Shown: positions 28,455 through 39,000 of the stretch, piece by piece | How the letters are laid out: each line of letters begins with the position of its first letter | Numbering within the stretch: the first letter of the stretch is position 1 | Assembly: GCF_005434945.1 (NCBI RefSeq) | Contig: NZ_SKCH01000003.1 | Coordinates: 62,001-126,000, forward strand | Origin: Prescottella subtropica | Lineage (GTDB): Bacteria > Actinomycetota > Actinomycetes > Mycobacteriales > Mycobacteriaceae | Reading direction: 5' to 3' | Length of the DNA stretch: 64,000 nucleotides | Translations under genes and position numbers: made by a program | The notes under the pieces: generated by a model | Databases searched by the model: none | Told to the model about the DNA's origin: nothing | The model's input: the letters and a program-made list of their open reading frames with translations, nothing else

Positions 28455-30500
28455 ATGACCCCCGACCCGTCCTCGTCGATCGTCCCGTCCACCCCCTTCC
28501 GGGACCTGGACGACTACCTCGCGTTGCCGCGCACGTCCGGGCTCGAACTGTCCCCGGACGGCACGCGACTCGTCGTCGCCCGGTCGGTACTCGACGAGTC
28601 GGCCACCAAATACGTGTCCGCGCTGTGGGAGATCGACCCGACGGGCGAGCAGTCGTCGCGGCGGCTCACGTGGGGTGCTGCGGGCGAGTCCGGGCCCGTG
28701 TTCACCCACGACGGGGATCTGCTGTTCCTCGCGTCGCGTCCCGGCCCCGACGACGCCGACGACGCCCCGGCCGCCCTGTGGCGGCTGCCCAGTGGCGGTG
28801 GTGAGGCGCGGCGCGTCGGCACGCGCGGCGGCGGCGTCACCGGTGTCCGGGCCGCCCGTTCCGCCGCCCGGGCGGTCGTGAGCAGCGGCATGCTCGGCGC
28901 CACCGTCGCCGACGACGACCGGATCCGCGGCGACCGCAAGGACAAGAAGGTCACCGCGGTCCTGCACACCGGGTACCCGGTCCGGTACTGGGACCACGAC
29001 CTCGGACCGGAGGTTCCGCACCTGCTGGCCGGCCGCACCGACGGCGACGCCGGGACGGACGTCGACTTCGACGACCTGACGCCCGCACCGGGAGTGGCGC
29101 TGCGGGACGCCGACTACGACCTGTCCGCCGACGGCGGCCTCGTGGTGAGCACGTGGACGGTGCCGGGCGCGCTCGGTCACCGCCGCACGATCCTGGTGCG
29201 CATCGACACGACGACGGGGGAGCGGACCGTCCTCGTCGACGACGACGCCGCGGACCTCGGCCGTCCGGCGATCGCACCCGACGGAAGCAGTGTCGCCTAC
29301 CTGAGGGAGGCGTACGGCGACGCCGAGACCGCGCCGCGAATCACGCTGCACCGCTACATCTTCGATACCGGCACCGTCGAGGATCTCGCGACCGACTGGG
29401 ACCGGTGGCCCACCTCGGTCGCCTGGCTCCCGGACGGTGGACTGTTGCTCACCGCCGACGACCACGGACGCGGCCCGATCTTCGTGCTCCGCGACGGACT
29501 GCCCGTTCCGCTCACCGTCGACGCCGCCGCCTACACCGATCTGCGGCCCGCCCCGGACGGCTCCGCGGTGTACGCGCTGCGGGCGTCGTACACGGCCCCG
29601 CCGCACCCGGTGCGGATCGCGCTGACCGGCGACGACGCCGGCACGGCCACCGCGCTGCGCGGCCCGGACGAGAACCCGCCGCTGCCCGGACCGCTCACCG
29701 AGATCGTCGGGCAGGGACTCGACGGCACCCCGCTGCGCGGCTGGCTGGCGCTGCCCGGGACGGCGTCCGCCGACACCCCGGCGCCGCTGCTGCTGTGGAT
29801 CCACGGCGGACCGCTGAACTCGTGGAACACGTGGTCGTGGCGCTGGAATCCGTGGCTGCTCGTCGCCCAGGGGTACGCGGTGCTGCTGCCCGACCCCGCC
29901 CTGTCCACCGGTTACGGGCAGGACTTCGTGCAGCGCGGCTGGGGGCAGTGGGGGAAGGCGCCGTACACCGACCTCATGGCGATCACCGACGCCGCTGTCG
30001 CACTGCCGGAGGTCGACGCCGCCCGCACCGCCGCGATGGGCGGCTCGTTCGGCGGCTACATGGCCAACTGGATCGCCGGCCACACCGACCGCTTCGACGC
30101 CATCGTCACCCACGCCGGCCTGTGGGCGCTCGACCAGTTCGCGCCCACCACCGACGCCGCCTGGTACTGGCAGCGCGAGATGACCCCCGAGATGGCGTTC
30201 GAGAACTCACCGCACCTGTTCGTCGCCGACATCGTCACCCCCGTGCTGGTGATCCACGGCGACAAGGACTACCGCGTCCCCGTCGGTGAAGGCCTGCGCC
30301 TCTGGTACGAACTGCTGTCCGAATCCGGGCTGCCCGCCGACACCGACGGTGCCACCGACCACCGCTTCCTCTACTTCCCGACCGAGAACCACTGGATCCT
30401 CGCCCCCCAGCACACCAAGGTCTGGTATCAGGTGGTCGAATCGTTCCTCGCCGAGCACGTCCTCGGGGAAACGGTGCCGGTGCCCGACGTCCTCGGCTGA
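28455..30500 (+). CDS. S9-family prolyl oligopeptidase
   Basis: 681 aa serine peptidase. An N-terminal beta-propeller (about 30-400; repeated SPDG/PDG turns) gates a C-terminal alpha/beta-hydrolase domain with nucleophile Ser531 in GGSFGGYMANW, the aspartate in VIHGDKDYRVP, and the histidine in TENHWIL. There is no signal peptide, so it should act on cytosolic oligopeptides (acylaminoacyl-peptidase or dipeptidyl-peptidase type). It directly follows the GNAT gene and is probably co-transcribed. Confidence 0.9.
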   Translation: MTPDPSSSIVPSTPFRDLDDYLALPRTSGLELSPDGTRLVVARSVLDESATKYVSALWEIDPTGEQSSRRLTWGAAGESGPVFTHDGDLLFLASRPGPDDADDAPAALWRLPSGGGEARRVGTRGGGVTGVRAARSAARAVVSSGMLGATVADDDRIRGDRKDKKVTAVLHTGYPVRYWDHDLGPEVPHLLAGRTDGDAGTDVDFDDLTPAPGVALRDADYDLSADGGLVVSTWTVPGALGHRRTILVRIDTTTGERTVLVDDDAADLGRPAIAPDGSSVAYLREAYGDAETAPRITLHRYIFDTGTVEDLATDWDRWPTSVAWLPDGGLLLTADDHGRGPIFVLRDGLPVPLTVDAAAYTDLRPAPDGSAVYALRASYTAPPHPVRIALTGDDAGTATALRGPDENPPLPGPLTEIVGQGLDGTPLRGWLALPGTASADTPAPLLLWIHGGPLNSWNTWSWRWNPWLLVAQGYAVLLPDPALSTGYGQDFVQRGWGQWGKAPYTDLMAITDAAVALPEVDAARTAAMGGSFGGYMANWIAGHTDRFDAIVTHAGLWALDQFAPTTDAAWYWQREMTPEMAFENSPHLFVADIVTPVLVIHGDKDYRVPVGEGLRLWYELLSESGLPADTDGATDHRFLYFPTENHWILAPQHTKVWYQVVESFLAEHVLGETVPVPDVLG

Positions 30501-30510
30501 GACGTCCCAC

Positions 30511-30621
30511 CCCCGCGTTTCGCGCACTTGATGTCGTCCGGCCGCGGCCGCTGATCGCGATAAGTGCGGAAAACGCGGAGAAGGGGCCCGAAACTGCGCG
30601 GCAAGTGCGCGAAACGCGGGG
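30511..30621. repeat. three REP-like motifs upstream of valS
   Basis: Copies lie at 30511-30530 (plus orientation), 30560-30579 and 30600-30621 (both inverted), matching the pair at 8.3 kb with core CCGCGTTTYGCGCACTTG. They fill most of the 180-bp gap between the S9 peptidase stop and valS. The first and either inverted copy can pair into a hairpin, which may end the upstream transcript. Confidence 0.6.
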
Positions 30622-30680
30622 GATCGGGGCCGCCGTGAGCCGGGTCCGGGGGATTCGCGACCACTGATTACGATTGGGGG

Positions 30681-33335
30681 GTGACCAGTGCGCCAGAGAC
30701 TCCCCAGAACCCCGCAGACGCCCTCCCGAAGAGCTGGGATCCCAGCACGGTAGAGGCCGACTTGTATCAGGGCTGGGTGGATGCCGGTTACTTCACCGCG
30801 GACCCGTCGACCGACAAGCCCGGTTTCTCGATCGTGCTGCCGCCGCCGAACGTGACCGGCTCCCTGCACATGGGGCACGCCCTCGACCACACGCTGATGG
30901 ACGCGCTGACCCGCCGCAAGCGGATGCAGGGTTTCGAGGTGCTGTGGCTGCCGGGCATGGACCATGCCGGTATCGCGACGCAGACCATCGTCGAGAAGCA
31001 GCTCGCGGCGGACGGCAAGAAGAAGGAAGACCTCGGCCGGGACGCGTTCATCGAGCGCGTGTGGAGCTGGAAGCGCGAGTCCGGCGGCACCATCGCGGGC
31101 CAGATGCGCCGCATCGGTGACGGCGTCGACTGGTCCCGGGACCGGTTCACGATGGACGAGGGCCTCTCGCGCGCCGTCCAGACCATCTTCAAGCGCCTGT
31201 ACGACGAGGGCCTGATCTACCGGGCCGAGCGCCTGGTCAACTGGTCGCCGGTGCTGCAGACCGCGATCTCCGACATCGAGGTCAAGTTCGAGGAGGTCGA
31301 GGGCGAGCTCGTGTCGCTGCGCTACGGCTCCCTCGACGACGCCGAGCCGCACGTGATCGTCGCGACCACGCGTGTCGAGACGATGCTCGGTGACACCGCC
31401 GTCGCCGTCCACCCCGACGACGAGCGGTACCGGCATCTCGTCGGTACGACGCTCGAGCATCCGTTCACCGGCCGGCAGATCCCGATCATCGCCGACGAGT
31501 ACGTCGACCCCGCGTTCGGCACCGGCGCCGTGAAGATCACCCCGGCGCACGACCCCAACGACTTCGAGATGGGTGTGCGGCACAACCTGCCGATGCCCAC
31601 GATCATGGACAAGACCGGCCGGATCGCCGACACCGGAACGCAGTTCGACGGCATGGACCGGTTCGAGGCCCGCGTCAAGGTGCGTGAGGCGCTCGCCGAG
31701 CAGGGTCGCGTCGTCGCCGAGAAGCGTCCGTACATCCACAGCGTCGGGCATTCGGAGCGTTCCGGCGAGACCATCGAGCCGCGGCTGTCGATGCAGTGGT
31801 GGGTCAAGGTCGACGCGCTCGCCGAGACCGCCGGTGACGCGGTCCGGGACGGCGACACCGTCATCCACCCGGCCAGCCAGGAGCCGCGCTGGTTCTCGTG
31901 GGTCGACAACATGCACGACTGGTGCATCTCCCGGCAGCTGTGGTGGGGCCACCGCATCCCGATCTGGTACGGCCCCGACGGCGAGGTGGCCTGCTTCGGC
32001 CCCGACGAGACCGCACCCGCGGGCTGGGAGCAGGACCCCGACGTCCTCGACACCTGGTTCTCGTCGGCGCTGTGGCCGTTCTCCACGATGGGCTGGCCCG
32101 ACAAGACCCCCGAACTCGAGAAGTTCTATCCGACGAGCGTCCTGGTCACCGGCTACGACATCCTGTTCTTCTGGGTGGCGCGGATGATGATGTTCGGCAC
32201 CTACGTCGCGGGCGATCAGGGCCTCGGCAAGGTGCCGTTCACCGACCTGTTCCTGCACGGCCTGGTCCGCGACCAGTACGGCAAGAAGATGTCGAAGTCC
32301 CGCGGCAACGGCATCGACCCGCTCGACTGGGTCGACCGGTTCGGTGCGGACGCGCTGCGCTTCACCCTGGCCCGCGGCGCCAACCCGGGCAGCGACCTCG
32401 CGGTCGGCGAGGACCACGCGCAGTCGTCCCGCAACTTCGCGAACAAGCTGTTCAACGCTACCAAGTTCGCGCTCATGAACGGTGCCGTCGTCGCCGACCT
32501 GCCGGCGCGCGAGCAGCTCACCGACGCCGACCGCTGGATCCTCGACCGGCTCGAGCAGGTCCGCGGCGAGGTCGACGAGGCCCTCGACAGGTTCGAGTTC
32601 TCCAAGGCGTGCGAGGCGCTCTACCACTTCGCGTGGGACGAGGTCTGCGACTGGTACCTCGAGCTCGCCAAGGTGCAACTGGTGGACGGAAGCGCCCACG
32701 TCGACAGCACGAAGGCCGTCCTCGGCAACGTCCTCGACACGCTGCTGCGGATGCTGCACCCGGTGATCCCGTTCGTCACCGAGACGCTGTGGAAGGTCCT
32801 CACCGGCGGCGAGTCCCTCGTGGTCGCGGACTGGCCGGCCGCGTCCGGTGTCGACACGGACGCCGATGCGGCCCGTCGCATCGAGGACATGCAGAAGCTC
32901 ATCACCGAGGTGCGCCGCTTCCGTAGCGACCAGGGCCTCAAGCCGTCGCAGAAGGTGGCCGCGCGTCTCACCGGCGGCGCCGACGCCGACATCGAGGGCC
33001 AGCTCGCTGCGGTGTCCGCGCTCGCCAAGCTCACCGATCCCGCCGACGGGTTCGCCGCGACCGCGTCCGTCGAGGTGCGGCTGAGCAAGGCCACCGTCAC
33101 CGTCGAACTCGACACGTCCGGCACCGTCGATCTCGGCGCCGAGAAGAAGCGTCTCGAGAAAGATCTCGCGGTCGCCGAGAAGGAACTCGCCGGCACCACC
33201 GCGAAGCTCGGGAACGAGGCGTTCCTCGCGAAGGCCCCCGATGCGGTCGTCGACAAGATCCGCACCCGGCAGCAGGTCGCGCAGGAGGAGATCGCCCGGA
33301 TGAGTGCACGTCTGAAGGAGTTGGCCGGAGCGTGA
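30681..33335 (+). CDS. valS: valyl-tRNA synthetase
   Basis: 884 aa class I aminoacyl-tRNA synthetase that charges tRNA-Val. The HIGH-type motif HMGH lies near residue 63-66 in [11 protein letters not shown] and KMSKS near 534 in [10 protein letters not shown]. An editing domain lies between them, and a C-terminal coiled coil (about 800-880) binds tRNA. The start GTG at 30681 follows a run of G. The gene ends in a 4-bp GTGA overlap with folC. No T-box leader is visible upstream. Confidence 0.98.
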   Translation: MTSAPETPQNPADALPKSWDPSTVEADLYQGWVDAGYFTADPSTDKPGFSIVLPPPNVTGSLHMGHALDHTLMDALTRRKRMQGFEVLWLPGMDHAGIATQTIVEKQLAADGKKKEDLGRDAFIERVWSWKRESGGTIAGQMRRIGDGVDWSRDRFTMDEGLSRAVQTIFKRLYDEGLIYRAERLVNWSPVLQTAISDIEVKFEEVEGELVSLRYGSLDDAEPHVIVATTRVETMLGDTAVAVHPDDERYRHLVGTTLEHPFTGRQIPIIADEYVDPAFGTGAVKITPAHDPNDFEMGVRHNLPMPTIMDKTGRIADTGTQFDGMDRFEARVKVREALAEQGRVVAEKRPYIHSVGHSERSGETIEPRLSMQWWVKVDALAETAGDAVRDGDTVIHPASQEPRWFSWVDNMHDWCISRQLWWGHRIPIWYGPDGEVACFGPDETAPAGWEQDPDVLDTWFSSALWPFSTMGWPDKTPELEKFYPTSVLVTGYDILFFWVARMMMFGTYVAGDQGLGKVPFTDLFLHGLVRDQYGKKMSKSRGNGIDPLDWVDRFGADALRFTLARGANPGSDLAVGEDHAQSSRNFANKLFNATKFALMNGAVVADLPAREQLTDADRWILDRLEQVRGEVDEALDRFEFSKACEALYHFAWDEVCDWYLELAKVQLVDGSAHVDSTKAVLGNVLDTLLRMLHPVIPFVTETLWKVLTGGESLVVADWPAASGVDTDADAARRIEDMQKLITEVRRFRSDQGLKPSQKVAARLTGGADADIEGQLAAVSALAKLTDPADGFAATASVEVRLSKATVTVELDTSGTVDLGAEKKRLEKDLAVAEKELAGTTAKLGNEAFLAKAPDAVVDKIRTRQQVAQEEIARMSARLKELAGA

Positions 33336-34762
33336 GCACCGAACGCCCGGGGGACCCGACCGCGGTCGACCTGGCCGAACTCGCCCTCGTCGAGGCGGAG
33401 CTGGATCAGCGCTGGCCCGAGACGAAGATCGAGCCGTCGCTGACCCGGATCGCCGCGCTGATGGACCTGCTCGGGTCCCCGCAGCGCAACTATCCGGCCA
33501 TCCACGTCGCCGGCACCAACGGCAAGACGTCGGTGACGCGGATGATCGACGCGCTGCTCACCGCGCTGCACCGGCGGACGGGCCGCACCACGAGCCCGCA
33601 CCTGCAGTTGGCGACCGAGCGGATCTCCGTCGACGGCACACCCATCGGCATCCGCACCTACATCGACACGTACCGCGAGATCGAGCCGTACATCCGGATG
33701 GTCGACGCGCAGTCGCAGGCCGCCGGCGGTCCCGCGATGAGCAAGTTCGAGGTGACCACCGCGATGGCGTACGCCGCGTTCGCGGAGGCCCCCGTCGACG
33801 TCGCGGTCATCGAGACCGGGATGGGTGGCACGTGGGACGCCACCAACGTGATCGGTGCGCAGGTCGCGGTGATCACCCCGATCGGGCTCGACCACGTCGA
33901 CTACCTGGGCCCCGACCTCGCGTCGATCGCGGGGGAGAAGGCCGGGATCATCCACAGGGGCCGCGACAGCGAGGTCGAGGGCATGCCCGGTGTCGACACG
34001 GTCGCGATCATCGCCGAACAGGAACCCGAGGCGATGGACGTGCTGTTGCGCCGTGCCGTCGAGGCCGATGCGGCCGTCGCCCGGGCGGGATCCGAGTTCC
34101 GGGTGCTGCGCCGACAGATCGCCATCGGCGGCCAGCAACTCGAACTGCAGGGCCTCGGCGGCGTCTACGACGACATCTTCCTGCCGCTGCACGGCGAGCA
34201 CCAGGCGCGCAACGCGTCGCTGGCGCTCGCCGCGGTGGAGGCGTTCTTCGGGGCCGGCCCGGACCGGCAACTCGATGTCGACGCCGTCCGCGCCGGTTTC
34301 GCGTCGGTGGTCAATCCGGGACGCCTCGAGCGGGTCCGCAGCGCGCCGACGGTGTTCCTCGACGCCGCCCACAACCCGCACGGCGCGAAGGCGCTCGCCG
34401 CGGCACTGTCCGCGGAGTTCGACTTCCGTAAGCTCGTCGGTGTCGTCTCCGTCATGGGCGACAAGGACGTCGACGGCATCCTCGACGCCCTCGAACCGGT
34501 CTTCGACGAACTCGTCGTCACCCACAACGGGTCGTCGCGCGCGATGGGAGTCGACGAACTCGCCGACCGCGCCGTCGCCCGGTTCGGGGACGAACGCGTC
34601 GTCGTGGCCCCCACCCTGGCCGACGCCCTCGAGACGGCGATCGGACTCGCCGAGGAAGTCGCCGAACCCGGCGAGGCCGTGTCCGGCGCGGGTGTCGTCG
34701 TCACCGGTTCGGTCGTGACCGCGGGTCTGGCCCGCTCCCTGTTCGGAAAGGACCCCGCGTGA
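33332..34762 (+). CDS. folC: bifunctional folylpolyglutamate synthase / dihydrofolate synthase
   Basis: 476 aa ATP-dependent ligase of the Mur family that adds glutamate to dihydropteroate and to folates. The P-loop [10 protein letters not shown] is at 61-70, and [13 protein letters not shown] near 345-357 is the C-terminal family signature. The start GTG overlaps the valS TGA by 4 bp, and its own end overlaps the DUF4233 gene by 4 bp. The valS-folC-DUF4233-ndk order is the standard mycobacterial arrangement. Confidence 0.97.
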   Translation: MSTERPGDPTAVDLAELALVEAELDQRWPETKIEPSLTRIAALMDLLGSPQRNYPAIHVAGTNGKTSVTRMIDALLTALHRRTGRTTSPHLQLATERISVDGTPIGIRTYIDTYREIEPYIRMVDAQSQAAGGPAMSKFEVTTAMAYAAFAEAPVDVAVIETGMGGTWDATNVIGAQVAVITPIGLDHVDYLGPDLASIAGEKAGIIHRGRDSEVEGMPGVDTVAIIAEQEPEAMDVLLRRAVEADAAVARAGSEFRVLRRQIAIGGQQLELQGLGGVYDDIFLPLHGEHQARNASLALAAVEAFFGAGPDRQLDVDAVRAGFASVVNPGRLERVRSAPTVFLDAAHNPHGAKALAAALSAEFDFRKLVGVVSVMGDKDVDGILDALEPVFDELVVTHNGSSRAMGVDELADRAVARFGDERVVVAPTLADALETAIGLAEEVAEPGEAVSGAGVVVTGSVVTAGLARSLFGKDPA

Positions 34763-35187
34763 GCGAGACCCCCGAGAATCCCGACACCCCCCGGAACCCG
34801 GAGACCGGGTTCCGGCCGCCGGCCACCGACCCGTGGAAGGGTTTCCGCGGCGTCATGGCGGGCACCCTCGTCCTCGAGGCGATCGTCGTGCTGCTGGCGC
34901 TGCCGGTGGTCGCGGTCATCAACTCGACCGGCCTGACCTGGTTCTCCGGCACCTACATCTGTGTGCTGGCGCTGCTGATGATCCTCGGCGCCGGTATGCA
35001 GGGGCGTCCGTGGGCGATGACGTTCAACCTGGCCCTGCAGGTGCTGACGATCCTCGGTTTCTTCATCGACACCGCGCTCGGGGTGATCGGTCTGCTGTTC
35101 GGTGCCGTGTGGCTGTACATCCTGTACCTGCGCAAGGACATCACCCAGCGGATCGAACGGGGTCTGCTGCCCGGACAACGAGACTGA
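34759..35187 (+). CDS. DUF4233 family membrane protein
   Basis: 142 aa membrane protein of unknown function. A Pro/Asn-rich cytoplasmic N-terminus (about 1-28) precedes four predicted membrane helices (about 33-53, 62-80, 86-105 and 107-125). The short basic tail contains LYLRKDITQRIERG. Its fixed place between folC and ndk in actinobacteria suggests a conserved role, but none is established. Translational coupling to folC through a GTGA overlap. Confidence 0.85.
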   Translation: MSETPENPDTPRNPETGFRPPATDPWKGFRGVMAGTLVLEAIVVLLALPVVAVINSTGLTWFSGTYICVLALLMILGAGMQGRPWAMTFNLALQVLTILGFFIDTALGVIGLLFGAVWLYILYLRKDITQRIERGLLPGQRD

Positions 35188-35205
35188 CCGTCTAGGCTGC
35201 TGTCC

Positions 35206-35625
35206 GTGACTGAGCGCACCCTGGTACTGATCAAGCCCGACGGCGTGGCCCGCGGCTACGTCGGAGAGATCCTCTCCCGCATCGAACGCAAGGGCCTGTC
35301 CATCGCGGCGATGGAGTTGCGGACCGCGTCGACGGATGTCGCCGCGACGCACTACGCGGAACACGAAGGCAAGCCGTTCTACCCGGGACTGCTCGACTTC
35401 ATCACGTCCGGCCCGCTGGTCGCCGCGGTGCTGGAAGGTCCGCGTGCGATCGCCGCGTTCCGCCAGCTCGCCGGTGGCACGGACCCCGTCGAGAAGGCGG
35501 TGCCCGGCACGATCCGCGCCGACCTGGCGTTGGACGGCAGCCAGAATCTCGTGCACGGATCCGACTCGACCGAGTCCGCCGAGCGTGAGATCGCACTCTG
35601 GTTTCCGCAGCTCGCACAGGGCTGA
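35206..35625 (+). CDS. ndk: nucleoside diphosphate kinase
   Basis: 139 aa enzyme that balances nucleoside triphosphate pools by phosphate transfer through a phosphohistidine. The active-site His117 sits in NLVHGSDS, and the N-terminal [13 protein letters not shown] is canonical. It is the last gene of the valS-folC-DUF4233-ndk operon and is followed by a strong terminator. Confidence 0.98.
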   Translation: MTERTLVLIKPDGVARGYVGEILSRIERKGLSIAAMELRTASTDVAATHYAEHEGKPFYPGLLDFITSGPLVAAVLEGPRAIAAFRQLAGGTDPVEKAVPGTIRADLALDGSQNLVHGSDSTESAEREIALWFPQLAQG

Positions 35626-35638
35626 ACCGCGTTCCCTG

Positions 35639-35677
35639 AAAGACGCTCCCGGGCAGCACTGCCCGGGAGCGTCTTTT
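35639..35677 (+). terminator. intrinsic terminator after ndk
   Basis: An 18-bp perfect stem (AAAGACGCTCCCGGGCAG and complement) with a 2-nt loop is followed by a T-run. It ends the valS-ndk operon. Confidence 0.85.
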
Positions 35678-36080
35678 CGTTCGTCCATCCATCGGTGCGC
35701 CGCTGGGCGGACACATGACATACGTGTGGGATACTCGAGGAGGTCGGACCGCAATTGTGCTCCACGCGGATCCGATCGGATGACACCACGATGCGAAGCC
35801 CGTCATCGCGGTCCGCCGGATCGGGTAACCCCTGCTCAGGGCGGCACGCTGGATGATCAGGCGCTCGCGCCGTGAACGATCAGGCGCTCGCGCCGTGGAT
35901 CGCCGCCATCCAGCCAGGCACCGCGCGATTTCGCAGTGAGTAACGGACACTGCGGGACACGTGGAGCGAGACCATACAATCTCGTACCCCCGGTGCGAGT
36001 ACACAACCATCGCCCCCGCGCGGCCGCGTCACATCCGATCGACAGACGGGTGGACGCGCCCGGGGGCTCGAGGAGAATAC
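35678..36080 (+). promoter_or_regulatory. gene-free 400-bp rne upstream region with candidate promoter
   Basis: No gene is visible here. A near-consensus -10 element TACAAT is at 35975-35980, about 100 bp before the rne start, with a weak CTGCGG at -35 (19-bp spacing). Upstream are the tandem GGCGCTCGCGCC repeats. The long upstream region is notable because RNase E genes elsewhere are controlled through their own leader RNA. Confidence 0.4.
35855..35897. repeat. two tandem 20-bp units upstream of rne
   Basis: GATCAGGCGCTCGCGCCGTG occurs at 35855-35874 and 35878-35897, separated by 3 bp. Each contains the mini-palindrome GGCGC-TC-GCGCC. They lie about 180-225 bp upstream of the rne start. Confidence 0.6.
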
Positions 36081-39000
36081 GTGGCCGATCAAGCGCCGCC
36101 CGAGAACGTGCAGAACCCGACCGCGGAAGCGTCGGCCGACACCGGGACCACCCCGGTACTGCCCGAGAAGATTCGTGTCCACGCGCTGGCGAAGATGCTC
36201 GGCGTGACCAGCAAGCAGGTCCTCGCCGAGGCCGCTTCGCTGGGCACCGAGCTGCGCAGTGCGCAGTCCAGCCTGCAGCGAGAGATCGCCGAGCGCATCC
36301 ACGCGAGCATGTCCGCGCCCGCCGAGCCTGCGCCGGAGGCACCGAAGGTATCGGAGCAACCGGAACCGCAGGCCGTGGAAGCAACCCCGGAACCGGCTCC
36401 GGAACCGGCCGCGGAGGCAGCCGAGAAGCCGGCGCCGCGCAAGCGCGTCCGCAAGAAGGCCGCCCCCAAGGCGAAGGCCCCGGCCGCTCCGGAAACCGAG
36501 ACCGCACCCGCAACCGAGGTGGCGGCCACCCCGGAGGCTCCGGCCGAGTCCGGTGGCCTGTTCACCGACGCGGACCTCACCAGCCACGAGCCGCAGGCCC
36601 AGCCGGCCACCCCGTCCGTGCAGGTGCCGTTGTTCCTGCAGCCGGAGACCACGGAGGAGACGCCGGCCGCCGAGGCCGCGCCGCGCCGTCGTCGTAGCCG
36701 CCGCGGTGCGGCTGCCCCCGCCGTGAGCGAGGAGCAGCAGACCGAGACGGCCACCGAGACGGTCACCGCCGAGACGGAGCCGGCCGCCGCCGAACAGGCC
36801 GAGTCGGCCGATGTCGCCGAGCAGGCCACCGACACCGACACCGACACCGACGGCGGCGATCAGCAGCGTCGTCGTCGCCGCGGCCGTCGTGGCCGGGGCC
36901 GTGGCCGGGGCGAGCAGGCCGGCGAGACCGACGAGACCGACGAGACTGCGACCGACGAGACCGTCGAACCCGGCGCGATCGCGGAGACCGGCGACACTGC
37001 CGAGACCGGCGAGACCGGCGACGGTGAAGCCGTGGAGACCACGGAGGCCGCTGAAGCCGCCGACACCGAGGACGAGGGGGACGGTTCGAGCCGTCGCCGT
37101 CGTCGCCGTCGTCGCCGCAAGGGCAGCGCCGAATCCTCCGACACCGTCGAGGACGACGGTGTCGCGACCGTCGTGCACGAGCGTGAACCGCGGAACAAGG
37201 CCCGCGCAGCCAAGGACAAGGACGAGGTCCAGGGCATCAGCGGGTCCACCCGTCTCGAGGCCAAGCGTCAGCGTCGCCGTGACGGTCGCGACGCGGGTCG
37301 TCGTCGTCCGCCGATCCTGAGCGAGTCGGAGTTCCTGGCCCGCCGCGAATCGGTGGATCGCGTCATGGTGGTCCGGGAGAAGACCGGCGGCAGCAACCCG
37401 GCCGCGTCGACGCAGGTCGCGGTCCTCGAGGACGGTGTCCTCGTCGAACATTTCGTGACCGGATCGTCGTCCTCGTCGATGGTCGGCAACGTCTACCTGG
37501 GCCGCGTGCAGAACGTGCTGCCCAGCATGGAGGCCGCGTTCATCGACATCGGCCGCGGACGCAACGGCGTCCTGTACGCCGGTGAGGTCAACTGGGAGGC
37601 TGCCGGTCTCGGCGGTCGGGAACGCAAGATCGAGCAGGCCCTCAAGCCGGGTGACCAGGTCGTCGTGCAGGTCAGCAAGGATCCGGTCGGGCACAAGGGT
37701 GCCCGCCTGACCACGCAGATCAGCCTGGCCGGACGTTTCCTGGTGTACGTGCCCGGCGGCACGTCCACCGGTATCAGCCGCAAGCTGCCGGACACCGAGC
37801 GCAAGCGTCTCAAGGAGATCCTGCGGGAGATCGTCCCGGCCGACGCCGGTGTGATCATCCGGACCGCGTCCGAGGGCGTCAGCGAGGACGAGTTGTCGCG
37901 GGACGTCACCCGGCTGCAGTCGCAGTGGGCGACGATCCAGGAGCAGGCCGACAAGGCGCAGGCAGCCAAGTCCGGCACCACGCAGGCGCTGTACGAGGAA
38001 CCGGATCTGCTGGTCAAGGTGGTCCGCGACCTGTTCAACGAGGACTTCTCGAAGCTCGTCATCGAGGGCGAGAAGGCGTGGAGCACCGTCGAGGGCTACA
38101 TCAAGGCGGTCGCCCCGGACCTGCTGCCGCGCGTCGAACGCCACGATCCGGCACCGGGCACCCCGGACGTGTTCGAGACGTACCGGATCGACGAACAGCT
38201 CGCGAAGGCACTCGACCGCAAGGTGTGGCTGCCGTCCGGCGGCACGCTGGTGATCGACCGCACCGAGGCCATGACCGTCGTCGACGTCAACACCGGCAAG
38301 TTCACCGGTGCCGGCGGCAACCTCGAGGAGACGGTCACCCGGAACAACCTGGAGGCGGCCGAAGAGATCGTCCGGCAGATGCGTCTGCGGGACATCGGCG
38401 GCATGATCGTCGTCGACTTCATCGACATGGTCCTCGAGTCGAACCGGGATCTGGTGCTGCGGCGGCTCACCGAGTCCCTCGGCCGGGACCGCACCCGCCA
38501 CCAGGTGTCCGAGGTGACGTCGCTGGGCCTGGTCCAGATGACACGCAAGAAGCTCGGCACCGGGCTGGTCGAGGCGTTCTCCACCACGTGCGAGCACTGC
38601 CACGGCCGCGGCATCGTCGTCCAGACCGAGCCGATCGAGGTGAAGTCGGGCGACGACGGGCGCGGCCAGGCGAAGGAGTCCGGTGGACGCCGCAAGCGCG
38701 GCCGCGACCGGGCTGCCGCGGCAGCACCGGCGGAGACGCCGGTCGAGCCGCATTCGCATCCGACGGAGGAGGAGGCGTCGGCCGACGCCACCGTCAAGCG
38801 CTCTCATCCGGTGGTGCTCGCGATGGCCGCGCATCACGCGGACGAGCACGGGGAGCCGGGCGAACCCGCGGAGACGGCCGCGGTGGCACCGGAACCGGTG
38901 GTCGCCGAGCCGGCACCCGCGGAGGTCGAATCCGACGCGCAGCCGGCCCCTCGGGCGCGGCGGCGCAGCCGTCGGGTGTCGCGTGCCGCGGCGGCGCCGG

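Noticed and set aside
23387-28458. Very long open frames (over 1100 codons) on both strands across the fdhD/YdeP region
   Set aside because: They are byproducts of few stop codons in high-GC sequence; the FdhD and YdeP proteins on the minus strand carry intact family motifs in different frames.
36700-37130. Repetitive Glu/Thr and Arg codon runs in rne as a possible CRISPR or minisatellite
   Set aside because: Units are irregular, in frame and typical of the disordered arm of RNase E; there are no spacers of fixed length.
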